From: Alistipes sp.
GTDB lineage: Bacteria > Bacteroidota > Bacteroidia > Bacteroidales > Rikenellaceae
Length of the DNA: 53,082 nt
Assembly: GCA_022511295.1 (NCBI GenBank)
Contig: JAFLRT010000005.1
Location: 1 to 53,082 of the forward strand
Direction of reading: 5' to 3'
Shown: positions 41,074-50,221 of the stretch, piece after piece
How positions within the stretch are numbered: the stretch's first letter is position 1
How the letters are laid out: every line of letters begins with the position of its first letter
Program-made: the position numbers and the translations under genes
The notes under the pieces: generated by a model
What the model was told of the DNA's origin: nothing
The model's database searches: none
What the model saw: the letters and a program-made list of their open reading frames with translations, nothing else

Positions 41074-44000
41074 TAAAAAAAGATATACAAAGACTGCTTG
41101 AAGAGAGGATTCTCTTGTTGGACGGTGCCTTTGGCACGATGATACAGCGTCTTGCCCTTGAGGAGAATGATTTTCGCGGCGAGCGTTTTGCGGCACATCC
41201 CCGACCGCTTAAGGGGTGTAATGATGTGCTTGTTCTTACGCGCCCCGATGTCGTTGCACAGATACACAGAGCCTATCTCGATGCGGGTGCCGATATAATC
41301 AGCACCGACAGTTTTAATGCCAATGCGCTCTCGATGAGAGACTACGGGCTTTCTTCATACGCTCGCGAGATAGCGCGAGCCTCAGCCGTGCTGGCCCGCG
41401 AGGCTGCCGACGAGTATACGGCGCTCAACCCCGCAAAGCCGCGTCTTGTCGCAGGCTCCGTCGGACCTACGAACAAAACATCGTCGATACCGTCGGATAT
41501 GGAGCATCCCGAGCGTCGTGAGACGACCTTCGACGAACTTGTGAGGGTCTGCAAAGAGCAGATTTCAGGTCTTGTCGAGGGTGGTGCGGATATAATCCTT
41601 ATCGAGACGGTATTCGATACGCTTAACGCCAAAGCGGCTCTCTATGCCGCCGCAGAGGTGGGAGAGGAGCGTGGTATGGAATTGCCGATAATGCTTTCGG
41701 GAACGCCGGCCGATGCTGCGGGACGTATGCTCTCGGGGCAGAGCATCGAGGCTTTCTATACATCCGTTTCGCACGCTCCGCTGCTCTCGATAGGTTTCAA
41801 CTGCGCCTTTGGTGCCGAAAAGATGCTCCCCTTCTTGGAGCGTATGGCGGATATATCGGAATTTCCGGTGTCGGCTCACCCCAATGCCGGTCTTCCGAAT
41901 ATTGACGGCGGTTATGATGTTCAGCCGGAGATGTTTGCCGCTGCCGTCGAGACATATCTGCAAAAGGGTCTTGTCAATATCATCGGCGGCTGCTGCGGAA
42001 CGACGCCGGAGCATATAGCACTTCTTGCGCCGCTCGCGGAGCGCTACTCGCCGCGTCCGCTGCCGGAGAGGAACCGTATAACACGTCTCAGCGGTCTTGA
42101 TGAGTTGCAGATAACGCCCCGCATCAACTTCGTCAATATAGGCGAGCGCACCAATGTCGCAGGCTCTGCGCGCTTTGCGCGTATGATTCGCGAGGGCGAT
42201 ATGGAGGGTGCCGTTGCCGTAGCGCGTGCGCAGGTCGATGCCGGAGCGCAGATTGTAGACGTCTGTATGGATGACGGAATGATAGATGGCGGTGCGGCTA
42301 TGGAGCGTTTCCTTACGCTTTTGGGCGGCGAGCCGGAGATAGCCCGTGTGCCGGTGATGATAGACTCCTCGTCGTGGGAGACCATAGAGCGCGGACTGAA
42401 GGTCGTGCAGGGCAAGTGCATCGTCAATTCCGTATCGCTCAAGGATGGCGAGGCGGTACTGCTTGAAAAGGCGCGTGCCATACGACGCTACGGCGCTGCT
42501 GTAGTGGTGATGCTCTTTGACGAGCGTGGACAGGCGACAAGTTTCGGGCGAAAGACGGAGATTGCGCGCAGGGCATACGACCTGCTTGTCGGAGACGGCT
42601 TTCCGGCTGAGGATATAGTCTTCGACCCCAATATATTGGCTGTGGCAACGGGCATCGGGGGCGACGACCTCTATGCACGTGCATATATCGACGCCGTGCG
42701 GTGGATAAAGGAGAATCTGCCGCAGGTCAAGGTGTCGGGCGGTGTCAGCAACCTCTCGTTTGCCTTCAGGGGTAACAATGCCGTGCGCGAGGCGATGCAC
42801 TCGGTCTTTCTGCACCACGCCATCGCTGCGGGAATGGATATGGGCATAGTCAATCCGCAGATGCTGGCGCCATACGAACTTATAGACCCCGAACTGAGGG
42901 TGCGTGCCGAAGATTTGATATTGGCGCGAAGGGAGGATGCCGCCGAGCGTCTTGCAGAGTATGCGCAAAGGCTCTCGTCGGAGGAGGGCCGCAGCGCCTC
43001 GCCGCAGGCAAAGTGGCGCAGTGCGCCGCTCGCCGAGCGTATTGGATATGCCATGCAGAGGGGTATTGCCGACTATATTGAGGAGGATATCGCCGAGGCT
43101 TTGCAGAGTGTCGGCAAACATACCGAGATTATAGATACGATACTTATGCCCGCTATGGAGCATATCGGAGTGCTGTTCGGCGAGGGGAAGATGTTCCTGC
43201 CGCAGGTGATAAAGAGCGCTTCGGTAATGAAACGCGCCATAGCCGTTCTCACACCGCTTATGCAGAGCGAGGGTGAGAGTGAGAGGGCAAAGGGTGCGAC
43301 TGTTGTCCTTGCCACTGTCAAGGGCGACGTACACGACATTGGAAAGAATATCGTTGCGGTGATTGCCGCCTGCAACGGCTTCGAGGTTGCGGACCTCGGC
43401 GTCTCGGTCGATGCCGGGAGGATTGTGGATGAGGCTGTCGCGAGGGGTGCTGCCGCGATATGCCTCAGCGGTCTTATAACCCCGTCGCTCGAGGAGATGC
43501 GGCGCGTATGCATACTCGCGCAAAAACGGGGTCTGCGCATACCTGTCATCGTCGGCGGTGCAGCGACGTCGGAACTGTATACGGCGGTGAAGATGGCGCC
43601 GCTCTATTCGGGTGTTGTCGTCTGTGCGCGCAATGCAGGTGACAACACCCGTCTGCTGTCGCGTCTGACGAATGCCGGCGGCGAGCGCGAGAGCGAAGAG
43701 ATAAAGAGTCGTCAAAAGGCTTTGCGCGAGGCATTTGAAAGAGGTGCTTCCAATAATCTCCTGCCGCTTGAGGAGTGCCGCAGAGCGCGCCGAAAAAAGG
43801 ATGCGTCGATGGTTGCGGTACCGCTAAGGAGTGGACGGATACTCTTCGACAACGTGTCGGCCGTCGATGTGGAGCCGTATATAGACTGGAATTTCTTCTT
43901 CAGTTCGTGGGAGGTCAAGGGTCGCTGGCCCGCGATTTTGGAGGACCCCGAGCGCGGCGGCGAGGCAAGAAAGATATATGACGATGCGCAGCGTATGCTG

Positions 44001-44699
44001 AACGAGATTAAGGAGCGCGGTCTTTTGCGTCTGAGCGGCGTTGCGGGTATCTATCCTGCCGTGAGTCGCGGCGACGATATCGTCGTTAAGACGGAGAAGG
44101 GGGAGTATGTGCTGCCTATGCTGCGCAACCAGAGTGCCGGCGAAAGGAATCTCTCGCTCGCCGACTTTATACTCGATGAGGGGTGCGGACAGACAGACTT
44201 CGTGGGTTGTTTTGCCCTTACGGCCGGCATAGGTCTCGGCACGCTGTGCGAGAGACTCCGAGCCGAGGGTCGCGACTACGATGCGGTAACGGCCAAACTT
44301 GTGGCGGACCGCCTTGCGGAGGCCTTTGCTGAATATATGCACCTCGAGGTGCGTCGCCGCATATGGGGATATGAGAGCGGTCCTGAACCCTCACTCGGCG
44401 ATATACTGCACGAGAACTATCGCGGACGAAGAATGGCCTTCGGCTATCCCGCCGCGCCGGACCATTCGCTAAAGCGCGAGGTATTCGATATTCTCGGTGC
44501 GGAGCAGTCGACGGGAATGCGCCTCGGTGAGAACTATATGATTGAACCCGGTGAATCTCTGTGCGGACTCTTTTTCGCTGACGGAGAGTACTTCTCCGTC
44601 GGCAGGATTGACTGTGGACAACTTGAGGATTATGCCGCCAGACGCGGCAAGACCCCTGACGAGGTGCGAAAGATAATACCGCACAATATTGCAGAATAG
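41070..44699 (+). CDS. metH: Cobalamin-dependent methionine synthase
   Basis: 1209 residues, full four-module enzyme. The homocysteine domain starts RILLLDGAFGTMIQ and has its zinc cysteines in FNCAFGAE (about 245) and IGGCCGTTPEH (about 307). The pterin domain has NIGERTNVAGS. The B12 domain has KGDVHDIGKNIV (about 751-762), whose His binds cobalt from below. The C-terminal SAM-dependent reactivation domain has ESGPEPSLGDIL-type sequence and the RMAFGYPAAPDH region. It methylates homocysteine with methyl-tetrahydrofolate. TTG at 41070 is the start: it overlaps the upstream TGA (TTGA) and gives the expected N-terminus. No cobalamin riboswitch was seen. Confidence 0.96.
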   Translation: MIKKDIQRLLEERILLLDGAFGTMIQRLALEENDFRGERFAAHPRPLKGCNDVLVLTRPDVVAQIHRAYLDAGADIISTDSFNANALSMRDYGLSSYAREIARASAVLAREAADEYTALNPAKPRLVAGSVGPTNKTSSIPSDMEHPERRETTFDELVRVCKEQISGLVEGGADIILIETVFDTLNAKAALYAAAEVGEERGMELPIMLSGTPADAAGRMLSGQSIEAFYTSVSHAPLLSIGFNCAFGAEKMLPFLERMADISEFPVSAHPNAGLPNIDGGYDVQPEMFAAAVETYLQKGLVNIIGGCCGTTPEHIALLAPLAERYSPRPLPERNRITRLSGLDELQITPRINFVNIGERTNVAGSARFARMIREGDMEGAVAVARAQVDAGAQIVDVCMDDGMIDGGAAMERFLTLLGGEPEIARVPVMIDSSSWETIERGLKVVQGKCIVNSVSLKDGEAVLLEKARAIRRYGAAVVVMLFDERGQATSFGRKTEIARRAYDLLVGDGFPAEDIVFDPNILAVATGIGGDDLYARAYIDAVRWIKENLPQVKVSGGVSNLSFAFRGNNAVREAMHSVFLHHAIAAGMDMGIVNPQMLAPYELIDPELRVRAEDLILARREDAAERLAEYAQRLSSEEGRSASPQAKWRSAPLAERIGYAMQRGIADYIEEDIAEALQSVGKHTEIIDTILMPAMEHIGVLFGEGKMFLPQVIKSASVMKRAIAVLTPLMQSEGESERAKGATVVLATVKGDVHDIGKNIVAVIAACNGFEVADLGVSVDAGRIVDEAVARGAAAICLSGLITPSLEEMRRVCILAQKRGLRIPVIVGGAATSELYTAVKMAPLYSGVVVCARNAGDNTRLLSRLTNAGGERESEEIKSRQKALREAFERGASNNLLPLEECRRARRKKDASMVAVPLRSGRILFDNVSAVDVEPYIDWNFFFSSWEVKGRWPAILEDPERGGEARKIYDDAQRMLNEIKERGLLRLSGVAGIYPAVSRGDDIVVKTEKGEYVLPMLRNQSAGERNLSLADFILDEGCGQTDFVGCFALTAGIGLGTLCERLRAEGRDYDAVTAKLVADRLAEAFAEYMHLEVRRRIWGYESGPEPSLGDILHENYRGRRMAFGYPAAPDHSLKREVFDILGAEQSTGMRLGENYMIEPGESLCGLFFADGEYFSVGRIDCGQLEDYAARRGKTPDEVRKIIPHNIAE

Positions 44700-44710
44700 A
44701 TAGTAAAGGG

Positions 44711-45676
44711 ATGAAAATTAAAGAGATAATACTCAAGGCCGAAGCGGAGCATCGATGCCGCTTCTCGTGCGAGATGCTGCCGCCGCTCAAGGGGGACGGT
44801 ACGGAGGGTGTCTTTGCCGCCGTTGATAATATTATCGACTATGACCCTGCGTGGATTGACATCACCTTTCACCGTGAAGTCTCTTTCGAGCGTATAAATG
44901 CGGACGGGGTGAGGGAGTGCCACTCGCTGCGCCGCCGCCCGGGTACGGTGGGAATATCGGCTGCGATACACGCGCGCTACGGAGTGGAGGTCGTGCCGCA
45001 TCTTATATGCGGAGGTCTGTCGCGGTACGATATCGAGGATGCCCTGATAGATATGGATTTTTTGGGTCTTCACAACGTGCTGGCTCTGCGCGGAGACAAG
45101 TCGCCCGCCGAGGAGCGTTTTGTCCCGCACCTGCAGGGCCACGCCTGCGCCGCAGACCTCGTAAGGCAGATTATGGATATGAACCGAGGCATATTTGTGG
45201 ACGGACAGGTAGACAACTGCCGACAAACCGATTTCTCGGCAGGTGTGGCAGGCTATCCCGAGACACACGCTGACGCACTCTCGCCCGAGGATGATATAAG
45301 AAACCTGAAAAAGAAGGTCGATGCCGGAGCGGAGTATATCATTACCCAACTCTTCTTCGACAACGGATGCTACTTCGATTTCTGCCGCCGCTGCCGTGAG
45401 GCCGGTATAGATGTGCCGATAGTGGCGGGAATAAAACCGCTCTCTACGGTCAAACACCTTGAGATACTGCCTTCGGTCTTCGGCACGAGGCTTCCCGATG
45501 CTCTTGTGGGTGAGGTGCAGCGATATGCCGACGACCCTGCTGCGGTAAGGCAGATAGGCACCGAGTGGAGCATTGCGCAGTGCCGTGAACTGAAAGAGGC
45601 CGGAGTGCCGGTGCTGCACCTGTATACCATGAGCCGTACCGACCAGATTTCGGATATATTGAAAGCCTTGTTTTAA
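44711..45676 (+). CDS. metF: Methylenetetrahydrofolate reductase
   Basis: 321 residues, an FAD-dependent TIM barrel that makes 5-methyl-tetrahydrofolate, the methyl donor for MetH. FSCEMLPPL carries the catalytic Glu. VVPHLICGGLSRYDIEDAL, VLALRGDKSP, GYPETHADA and ITQLFFDNGCYFDF are family blocks, followed by VPIVAGIKPL. It is 11 bases after metH, so substrate supply and use are in one operon. Confidence 0.96.
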   Translation: MKIKEIILKAEAEHRCRFSCEMLPPLKGDGTEGVFAAVDNIIDYDPAWIDITFHREVSFERINADGVRECHSLRRRPGTVGISAAIHARYGVEVVPHLICGGLSRYDIEDALIDMDFLGLHNVLALRGDKSPAEERFVPHLQGHACAADLVRQIMDMNRGIFVDGQVDNCRQTDFSAGVAGYPETHADALSPEDDIRNLKKKVDAGAEYIITQLFFDNGCYFDFCRRCREAGIDVPIVAGIKPLSTVKHLEILPSVFGTRLPDALVGEVQRYADDPAAVRQIGTEWSIAQCRELKEAGVPVLHLYTMSRTDQISDILKALF

Positions 45677-45740
45677 TGATAACTGACGGCGGCACAATCG
45701 TAGTCGTATGCCGCTGCCGAAAATAGAGAACTGAAAGAGT

Positions 45741-46847
45741 ATGACACCTGTCGAATTTCGCCGTCATCTGCACGCCGACCCCGAACTGTCGTTTGAGGAG
45801 CATCGCACGGCGCGTTTCATAACAGCCGCACTTGAGGCTGAAGGCATAGAGTGCCGCACGGTGGCAGGCACGGGGGTGCTTGCCATAATCGAGGGGGTGC
45901 AGGAGCCGCACAAGGCTGTCGTCCTGCGTGCCGACACAGACGCTCTGCCGATAAACGAGCAGACGGAGTGCGAGTGGCGTTCACGCAATGAGGGTGTGAT
46001 GCACGCCTGCGGACACGATGTGCATGCCGCGACGCTCTTCGGCGTTTTGCAGCGTATAAAGTATTGCGGCGCCTTGCCCTGGACGGTTATAGCGTTGTTT
46101 CAGCCCGGCGAGGAGTGCAACCCCGGAGGGGCGTTGAAAGTCCTTTCGGAGAATCCCTTTGCCGGTTATGATGTGAGGGCAGTCATAGCGCAGCACGTCG
46201 AGCCGAATATGGCTGTCGGGTGTTTCGGCTTCTGTGCCGGAAAGTTTATGGCTGCCAACGATGAACTGCGTTTCACGGTGTGCGGCAAGGGCGGTCATGC
46301 CGCCATGCGTCCGTCGCTCAAAGACCCTGTGCAGGCGGCAGCGGAACTTATAACGGAGTTGCTCTCGTTCAATGGCAGCGACAGCGTCGTGTCGATAGGA
46401 CGTGTGCAGGCCGACGGCGCCACCAATGTCATCCCGGACAGCGTGTACCTCGAGGGTACTATGCGCACCTTCGATGAGGAGTTGCGGCGCACGATAAAGA
46501 GCGGTATAGCCGATGTCGCGGCACGCATAGATGCACGCTGCGGAACTTCGACTTCGATAGATATAAATGAGGGATATCCGTGCGTGGTGAACGACCTGCG
46601 GCTGACGGATATTGCACGGGAACTTGCCGCAGAGCGCTTCGCGGCTGCCGAACTGCCGCCGAGGGCCACATCCGAGGATTTCGGCCGCTTCTGCCATATA
46701 TACCCTTCGCTTTTGTACCGCTCGGGTGCAGGCGTGAACTCAGGCGGTACGCATACACCATATTTCAACCCCGACGAGCAGGCAGTAAACGTCGATGTCG
46801 ATTTTATGTATATGCTTGCCGAAAAAGTTATAGCGGCAAAATTTTAG
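45741..46847 (+). CDS. M20-family amidohydrolase/aminoacylase
   Basis: 368 residues. M20D/aminoacylase-type metallohydrolase: LHADPELSFEE at the start, VLRADTDALPI, the metal ligands in MHACGHDVHAA, the catalytic QPGEECNPGG, a dimerisation domain (about 170-280) with GKGGHAAMRPSLKDPV, and a last ligand in the GGTHTPYFN region. No signal peptide, so cytoplasmic. Family members remove acyl groups from amino acids or split hippurate-like conjugates. The substrate here is unknown. It lies in the metH-metF operon, 64 bases after metF. Confidence 0.9.
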   Translation: MTPVEFRRHLHADPELSFEEHRTARFITAALEAEGIECRTVAGTGVLAIIEGVQEPHKAVVLRADTDALPINEQTECEWRSRNEGVMHACGHDVHAATLFGVLQRIKYCGALPWTVIALFQPGEECNPGGALKVLSENPFAGYDVRAVIAQHVEPNMAVGCFGFCAGKFMAANDELRFTVCGKGGHAAMRPSLKDPVQAAAELITELLSFNGSDSVVSIGRVQADGATNVIPDSVYLEGTMRTFDEELRRTIKSGIADVAARIDARCGTSTSIDINEGYPCVVNDLRLTDIARELAAERFAAAELPPRATSEDFGRFCHIYPSLLYRSGAGVNSGGTHTPYFNPDEQAVNVDVDFMYMLAEKVIAAKF

Positions 46848-46865
46848 ACAGTTACAGAATTTTTG

Positions 46866-48989
46866 ATGGTAAAGAGAGGTCGCAGAACCGTTACGGCAGA
46901 GGAGCGCGCATCGTTTATTATGTGTCTGCTGCGTGAACAACCCGAGAGGAGTTTCACGTTGCGGCAGGTCGCTTCGGCTTCGGGCGGCGACTACGGTGAT
47001 GGTGTACGCACGACAGGTGTAATACTCAAACAACTTGCAGCACAGGGTCTTGTAGAGAGAGTGAGCCGCAAATATCGTCTTGCGCGGCGTCATCAACCTG
47101 TATATACGGGGTGCCTTGTCGCCCGTCAGTCGGGTACGCTTGCCATTGTCAGAGAGGACGGAAAGATAATCAATATCTCGCAGCAGAACTGCCATACGGC
47201 TCTCGAGGGCGACAGGGTAGAGGTAATCCTCCTTCGCCGCACGGGCAGCGGAGGTCTCGACGGCGAGGTGCGGCGTGTCGTCGAGCGCAGCGGCAGGCTC
47301 TGCACGGGAACAACCGAGGCAATTACCTCTCGCACGATAAAGGTACGTACCGACAGCCGGCGCATGCCTCCATATATATGCCTCTCGCGGGCTGAGCATC
47401 CGTCGCTTGCGGCAGGCAAAAGGGTAACGGTGAGTATAGTGCGGTGGGACGACGAGAGCCGTCTTCCCGACGGCCGTCTGATAGAGGTGCTTGGAGACGA
47501 GGGGGAAAATGATGCCGAGATGCACTCCATAATGGCCGAATACGGATTGCCGTACCGCTTCGATGAGGCTGTGGAGAGGGAGGCAAGCCGGATAGCGGGG
47601 CGAATAACAAAGGAGGAGTATGCCTCGCGACGCGATATGCGTGCGGTGCCTACGTTCACGATAGACCCCGACGATGCCAAGGATTTCGACGATGCGCTGT
47701 CGCTGCGCGCGGCAGGTGAAGGCTTGTGGGAGGTAGGTGTACATATAGCCGACGTATCGTATTACGTCCGCCCGGGTTCGCTTTTGGACAAGGAGGCTCG
47801 CGAGAGGGGAACATCGGTCTATTTAGTGGACCGCACGGTGCCGATGCTGCCCGAGTCGCTGTCCAACGGACTATGCTCGCTGCGGCCCGGCGAAGAGAAA
47901 CTCTGTTTCTCGGCCATATTTACTATGGATGAGAACCTTAAACTGCACGATGAGTGGTTCGGCCGCACGGTGATACGCTCCGGCCGCCGCTTCACATACG
48001 CCGATGCGCAGAGGGTGATAGAGACGGGCAAGGGCGATATGAGTGATGAGATTGCCGTTCTGAACCGCCTGGCAAAAGCCCTGCGACGCGAACGCATACG
48101 CGGCGGCGCACTTATATACGAGCGGCGTGAGGCTAAGTTCGACCTCGATGACAAGGGGCGCCCGACAGGTATAAGTTTCAAGGAGGCCACCGATGCCAAT
48201 CACCTTATAGAGGAGTTCATGCTTTTGGCGAACAGGCAGGTGGCGCGCTACTGCTCACGCACGCGCGGCGGACGTCAGCGTACGATGGTATACCGTATAC
48301 ACGACAAACCCGACAGCGATAAGTTGGAAAAGTTCCGCTCGTTCATACGCCGCTACGGCCTGCAGTTCAAAGCCGAGAGCGGCAAGGATGTAACGCGCGA
48401 GATAAACGGAATACTCTCGCAGACAAAGGGTCGTCCCGAGGAGAATACCGTCTCGATGCTGGCTATACGCTCTATGGCCAAAGCCGAGTATTCGACCGGC
48501 AATATAGGTCATTACGGCTTGGCATTCAAGTATTACACGCATTTCACATCACCCATAAGACGCTATCCTGATATTCTTGTGCATCGTCTGCTGGCGCACT
48601 ATCTTGACGGCGGACGCCCTGCCGATGCCGATGAACTGGAAAAGATGTGCCGTGAGGCGTCGGAGCGCGAGACGGCCGCAGCCGAAGCAGAACGCGCATC
48701 AATAAAGTATAAGATGGCCGAGTATATGAGTGCGCGTCAGCATAATATCTTCGACGGGCATATCTCCGGCCTGACGGATTGGGGAATGTATGTCGAATTG
48801 GAGAACTCCATAATAGAGGGTACGGTGCATCTTCGCGATATGGAGGATGACTACTACTGGTTCGACTACCGCAGCCAAACGGTATACGGACGCTCGTCCG
48901 GTCGTACATTTACTCTCGGGGACAGCGTTAAGGTTAGGGTGCGAAGCACCGACCTCAGACGCAGAACGATTGAATTTGAATTTGTTTAA
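46866..48989 (+). CDS. rnr: Ribonuclease R
   Basis: 707 residues, a 3'-5' exoribonuclease that degrades structured RNA. An N-terminal winged-helix segment (about 5-70) is followed by cold-shock domains, the RNB catalytic domain with FTIDPDDAKDFDDALS (about 265-280, the metal-binding aspartates), YHIADVSYYV-like VHIADVSYYVRPGS and HFTSPIRRYPDILVHRLL. The C-terminal S1 domain is HISGLTDWGMYVELEN. The start is ATG 46866; a TTG one codon earlier is equally possible by position but less likely. It is 18 bases after the amidohydrolase stop. Confidence 0.95.
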   Translation: MVKRGRRTVTAEERASFIMCLLREQPERSFTLRQVASASGGDYGDGVRTTGVILKQLAAQGLVERVSRKYRLARRHQPVYTGCLVARQSGTLAIVREDGKIINISQQNCHTALEGDRVEVILLRRTGSGGLDGEVRRVVERSGRLCTGTTEAITSRTIKVRTDSRRMPPYICLSRAEHPSLAAGKRVTVSIVRWDDESRLPDGRLIEVLGDEGENDAEMHSIMAEYGLPYRFDEAVEREASRIAGRITKEEYASRRDMRAVPTFTIDPDDAKDFDDALSLRAAGEGLWEVGVHIADVSYYVRPGSLLDKEARERGTSVYLVDRTVPMLPESLSNGLCSLRPGEEKLCFSAIFTMDENLKLHDEWFGRTVIRSGRRFTYADAQRVIETGKGDMSDEIAVLNRLAKALRRERIRGGALIYERREAKFDLDDKGRPTGISFKEATDANHLIEEFMLLANRQVARYCSRTRGGRQRTMVYRIHDKPDSDKLEKFRSFIRRYGLQFKAESGKDVTREINGILSQTKGRPEENTVSMLAIRSMAKAEYSTGNIGHYGLAFKYYTHFTSPIRRYPDILVHRLLAHYLDGGRPADADELEKMCREASERETAAAEAERASIKYKMAEYMSARQHNIFDGHISGLTDWGMYVELENSIIEGTVHLRDMEDDYYWFDYRSQTVYGRSSGRTFTLGDSVKVRVRSTDLRRRTIEFEFV

Positions 48990-48991
48990 CT

Positions 48992-50098
48992 ATGAAAGAG
49001 AGCGATATAATCCGAAAATCCATCTCCGGCGACGCGCTTACGCTCGAGGAGGCTATGGTACTCTACGCAATGCCTGTGGCACGACTGGCATATGCCGCAG
49101 ATATTCTGCGCAGACAAATGGTGGAGGACGAAAATGTTGTAACCTGGCAGATAGACCGCAATGTAAACATAACGAATGTCTGCATCTCGGGCTGCCGCTT
49201 CTGCAACTTCCACTGCAAGCCGCACGATACGGAACACGCATTTATAACCTCAATCGAGGAGTATTGCGAGAAGATAGATGTTATGCTCGCCCTTGGCGGC
49301 GACCAACTTCTTTTGCAGGGTGGTCTGCATCCGTCGCTCGGTATAGAGTATTATGAGGGTCTGTTTTCGGAACTTAAACGCCGCTATCCTGACCTGCGGC
49401 TGAATGCTCTCGGAGCGCCCGAGGTGTCGCATATAGCACGCATCAGCGGTATCACTGTGCGTCAGACGCTCGAGCGTCTTGCGGCGGCAGGTCTCGACTC
49501 TCTGCCCGGAGCCGGTGCCGAGATTCTTTCGGATGATGTCAGGAGGCGCATATCGCCGGCAAAACCCTCGGCGCAGGAGTGGGTCGAGGTTATGCACGAG
49601 GCTCATCTGATAAATCTGCCCACGACGGCCACGATGATGTACGGTCATATCGAGACGCCGCGTCAGAGAGTGGAACATCTTCTGCGTATACGCGACTTGC
49701 AGGCACGCTGTCCCGAAGGACATTACGGTTTCACGGCATTTATACCCTGGGTATTCCGCTCTGCGGGGACGCAACTCGAATCCGAGTGCGCCATACCGCC
49801 ATTCTCGCCTCTCGAATATATACGCATAGTGGCCGTCAGCCGTCTGCTGCTCAATAATATACGCAATATTCAGGCGTCGTGGCTCACGGTAGGCAAAGAG
49901 ACCGCGCAGGCAGCCCTTCATGCCGGAGCCAACGATATGGGTTCGATAATGATAGAGGAGAATGTACTCTCGTCGGCGGGTGCGCACAACAGATTCGATG
50001 CCGAGGGCATACAGCAGGCTATACGCGAAGCCGGCTTCACGCCACGACTGCGCGACCAACTCTATCGCCCCCGCGAGTATCGTCCGCAGGGTGCGTAG
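48992..50098 (+). CDS. mqnC: Cyclic dehypoxanthinylfutalosine synthase
   Basis: 368 residues, radical-SAM enzyme of the futalosine route to menaquinone. The cluster cysteines are in NVCISGCRFCNF (about residues 60-71). Other family blocks are LLQGGLHPSLGIEYYEGLF, LDSLPGAGAEILSDDVRRRISP, PTTATMMYGHIETP and FTAFIPWVF. It closes dehypoxanthine futalosine into its cyclic form. Only two bases separate it from rnr. It uses SAM, which links it loosely to the methionine genes upstream. MqnE and CofH-like relatives are possible but the block pattern fits MqnC best. Confidence 0.9.
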   Translation: MKESDIIRKSISGDALTLEEAMVLYAMPVARLAYAADILRRQMVEDENVVTWQIDRNVNITNVCISGCRFCNFHCKPHDTEHAFITSIEEYCEKIDVMLALGGDQLLLQGGLHPSLGIEYYEGLFSELKRRYPDLRLNALGAPEVSHIARISGITVRQTLERLAAAGLDSLPGAGAEILSDDVRRRISPAKPSAQEWVEVMHEAHLINLPTTATMMYGHIETPRQRVEHLLRIRDLQARCPEGHYGFTAFIPWVFRSAGTQLESECAIPPFSPLEYIRIVAVSRLLLNNIRNIQASWLTVGKETAQAALHAGANDMGSIMIEENVLSSAGAHNRFDAEGIQQAIREAGFTPRLRDQLYRPREYRPQGA

Positions 50099-50145
50099 GA
50101 AACAGTTGTTTTTTTCTTTGAATTTTTTAATTAAATCAATTTTTT

Positions 50146-50206
50146 GCGCCGCCCCCGAGGGGGACAGGGACGGCGCAGCACCTCGCAGCACCTCGCAGAG
50201 GTGCAA
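50146..50206. repeat. Composite palindromic repeat, copy 2
   Basis: GCGCCGCCCCCGAGGGGG ... CGGCGC (50146-50176) followed by AGCACCTCGC twice and AGAGGTGCAATT. The CACCTC arm is duplicated here. It lies between the convergent mqnC and clpB genes and probably serves as their terminator. Confidence 0.75.
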
Positions 50207-50221
50207 TTCAATAATAACCCC

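Noticed and set aside
41565..43715. 716-codon minus-strand open frame inside metH
   Set aside because: Antisense shadow caused by codon bias; Arg/His/Tyr-rich, no start signals, and metH is intact on the other strand.
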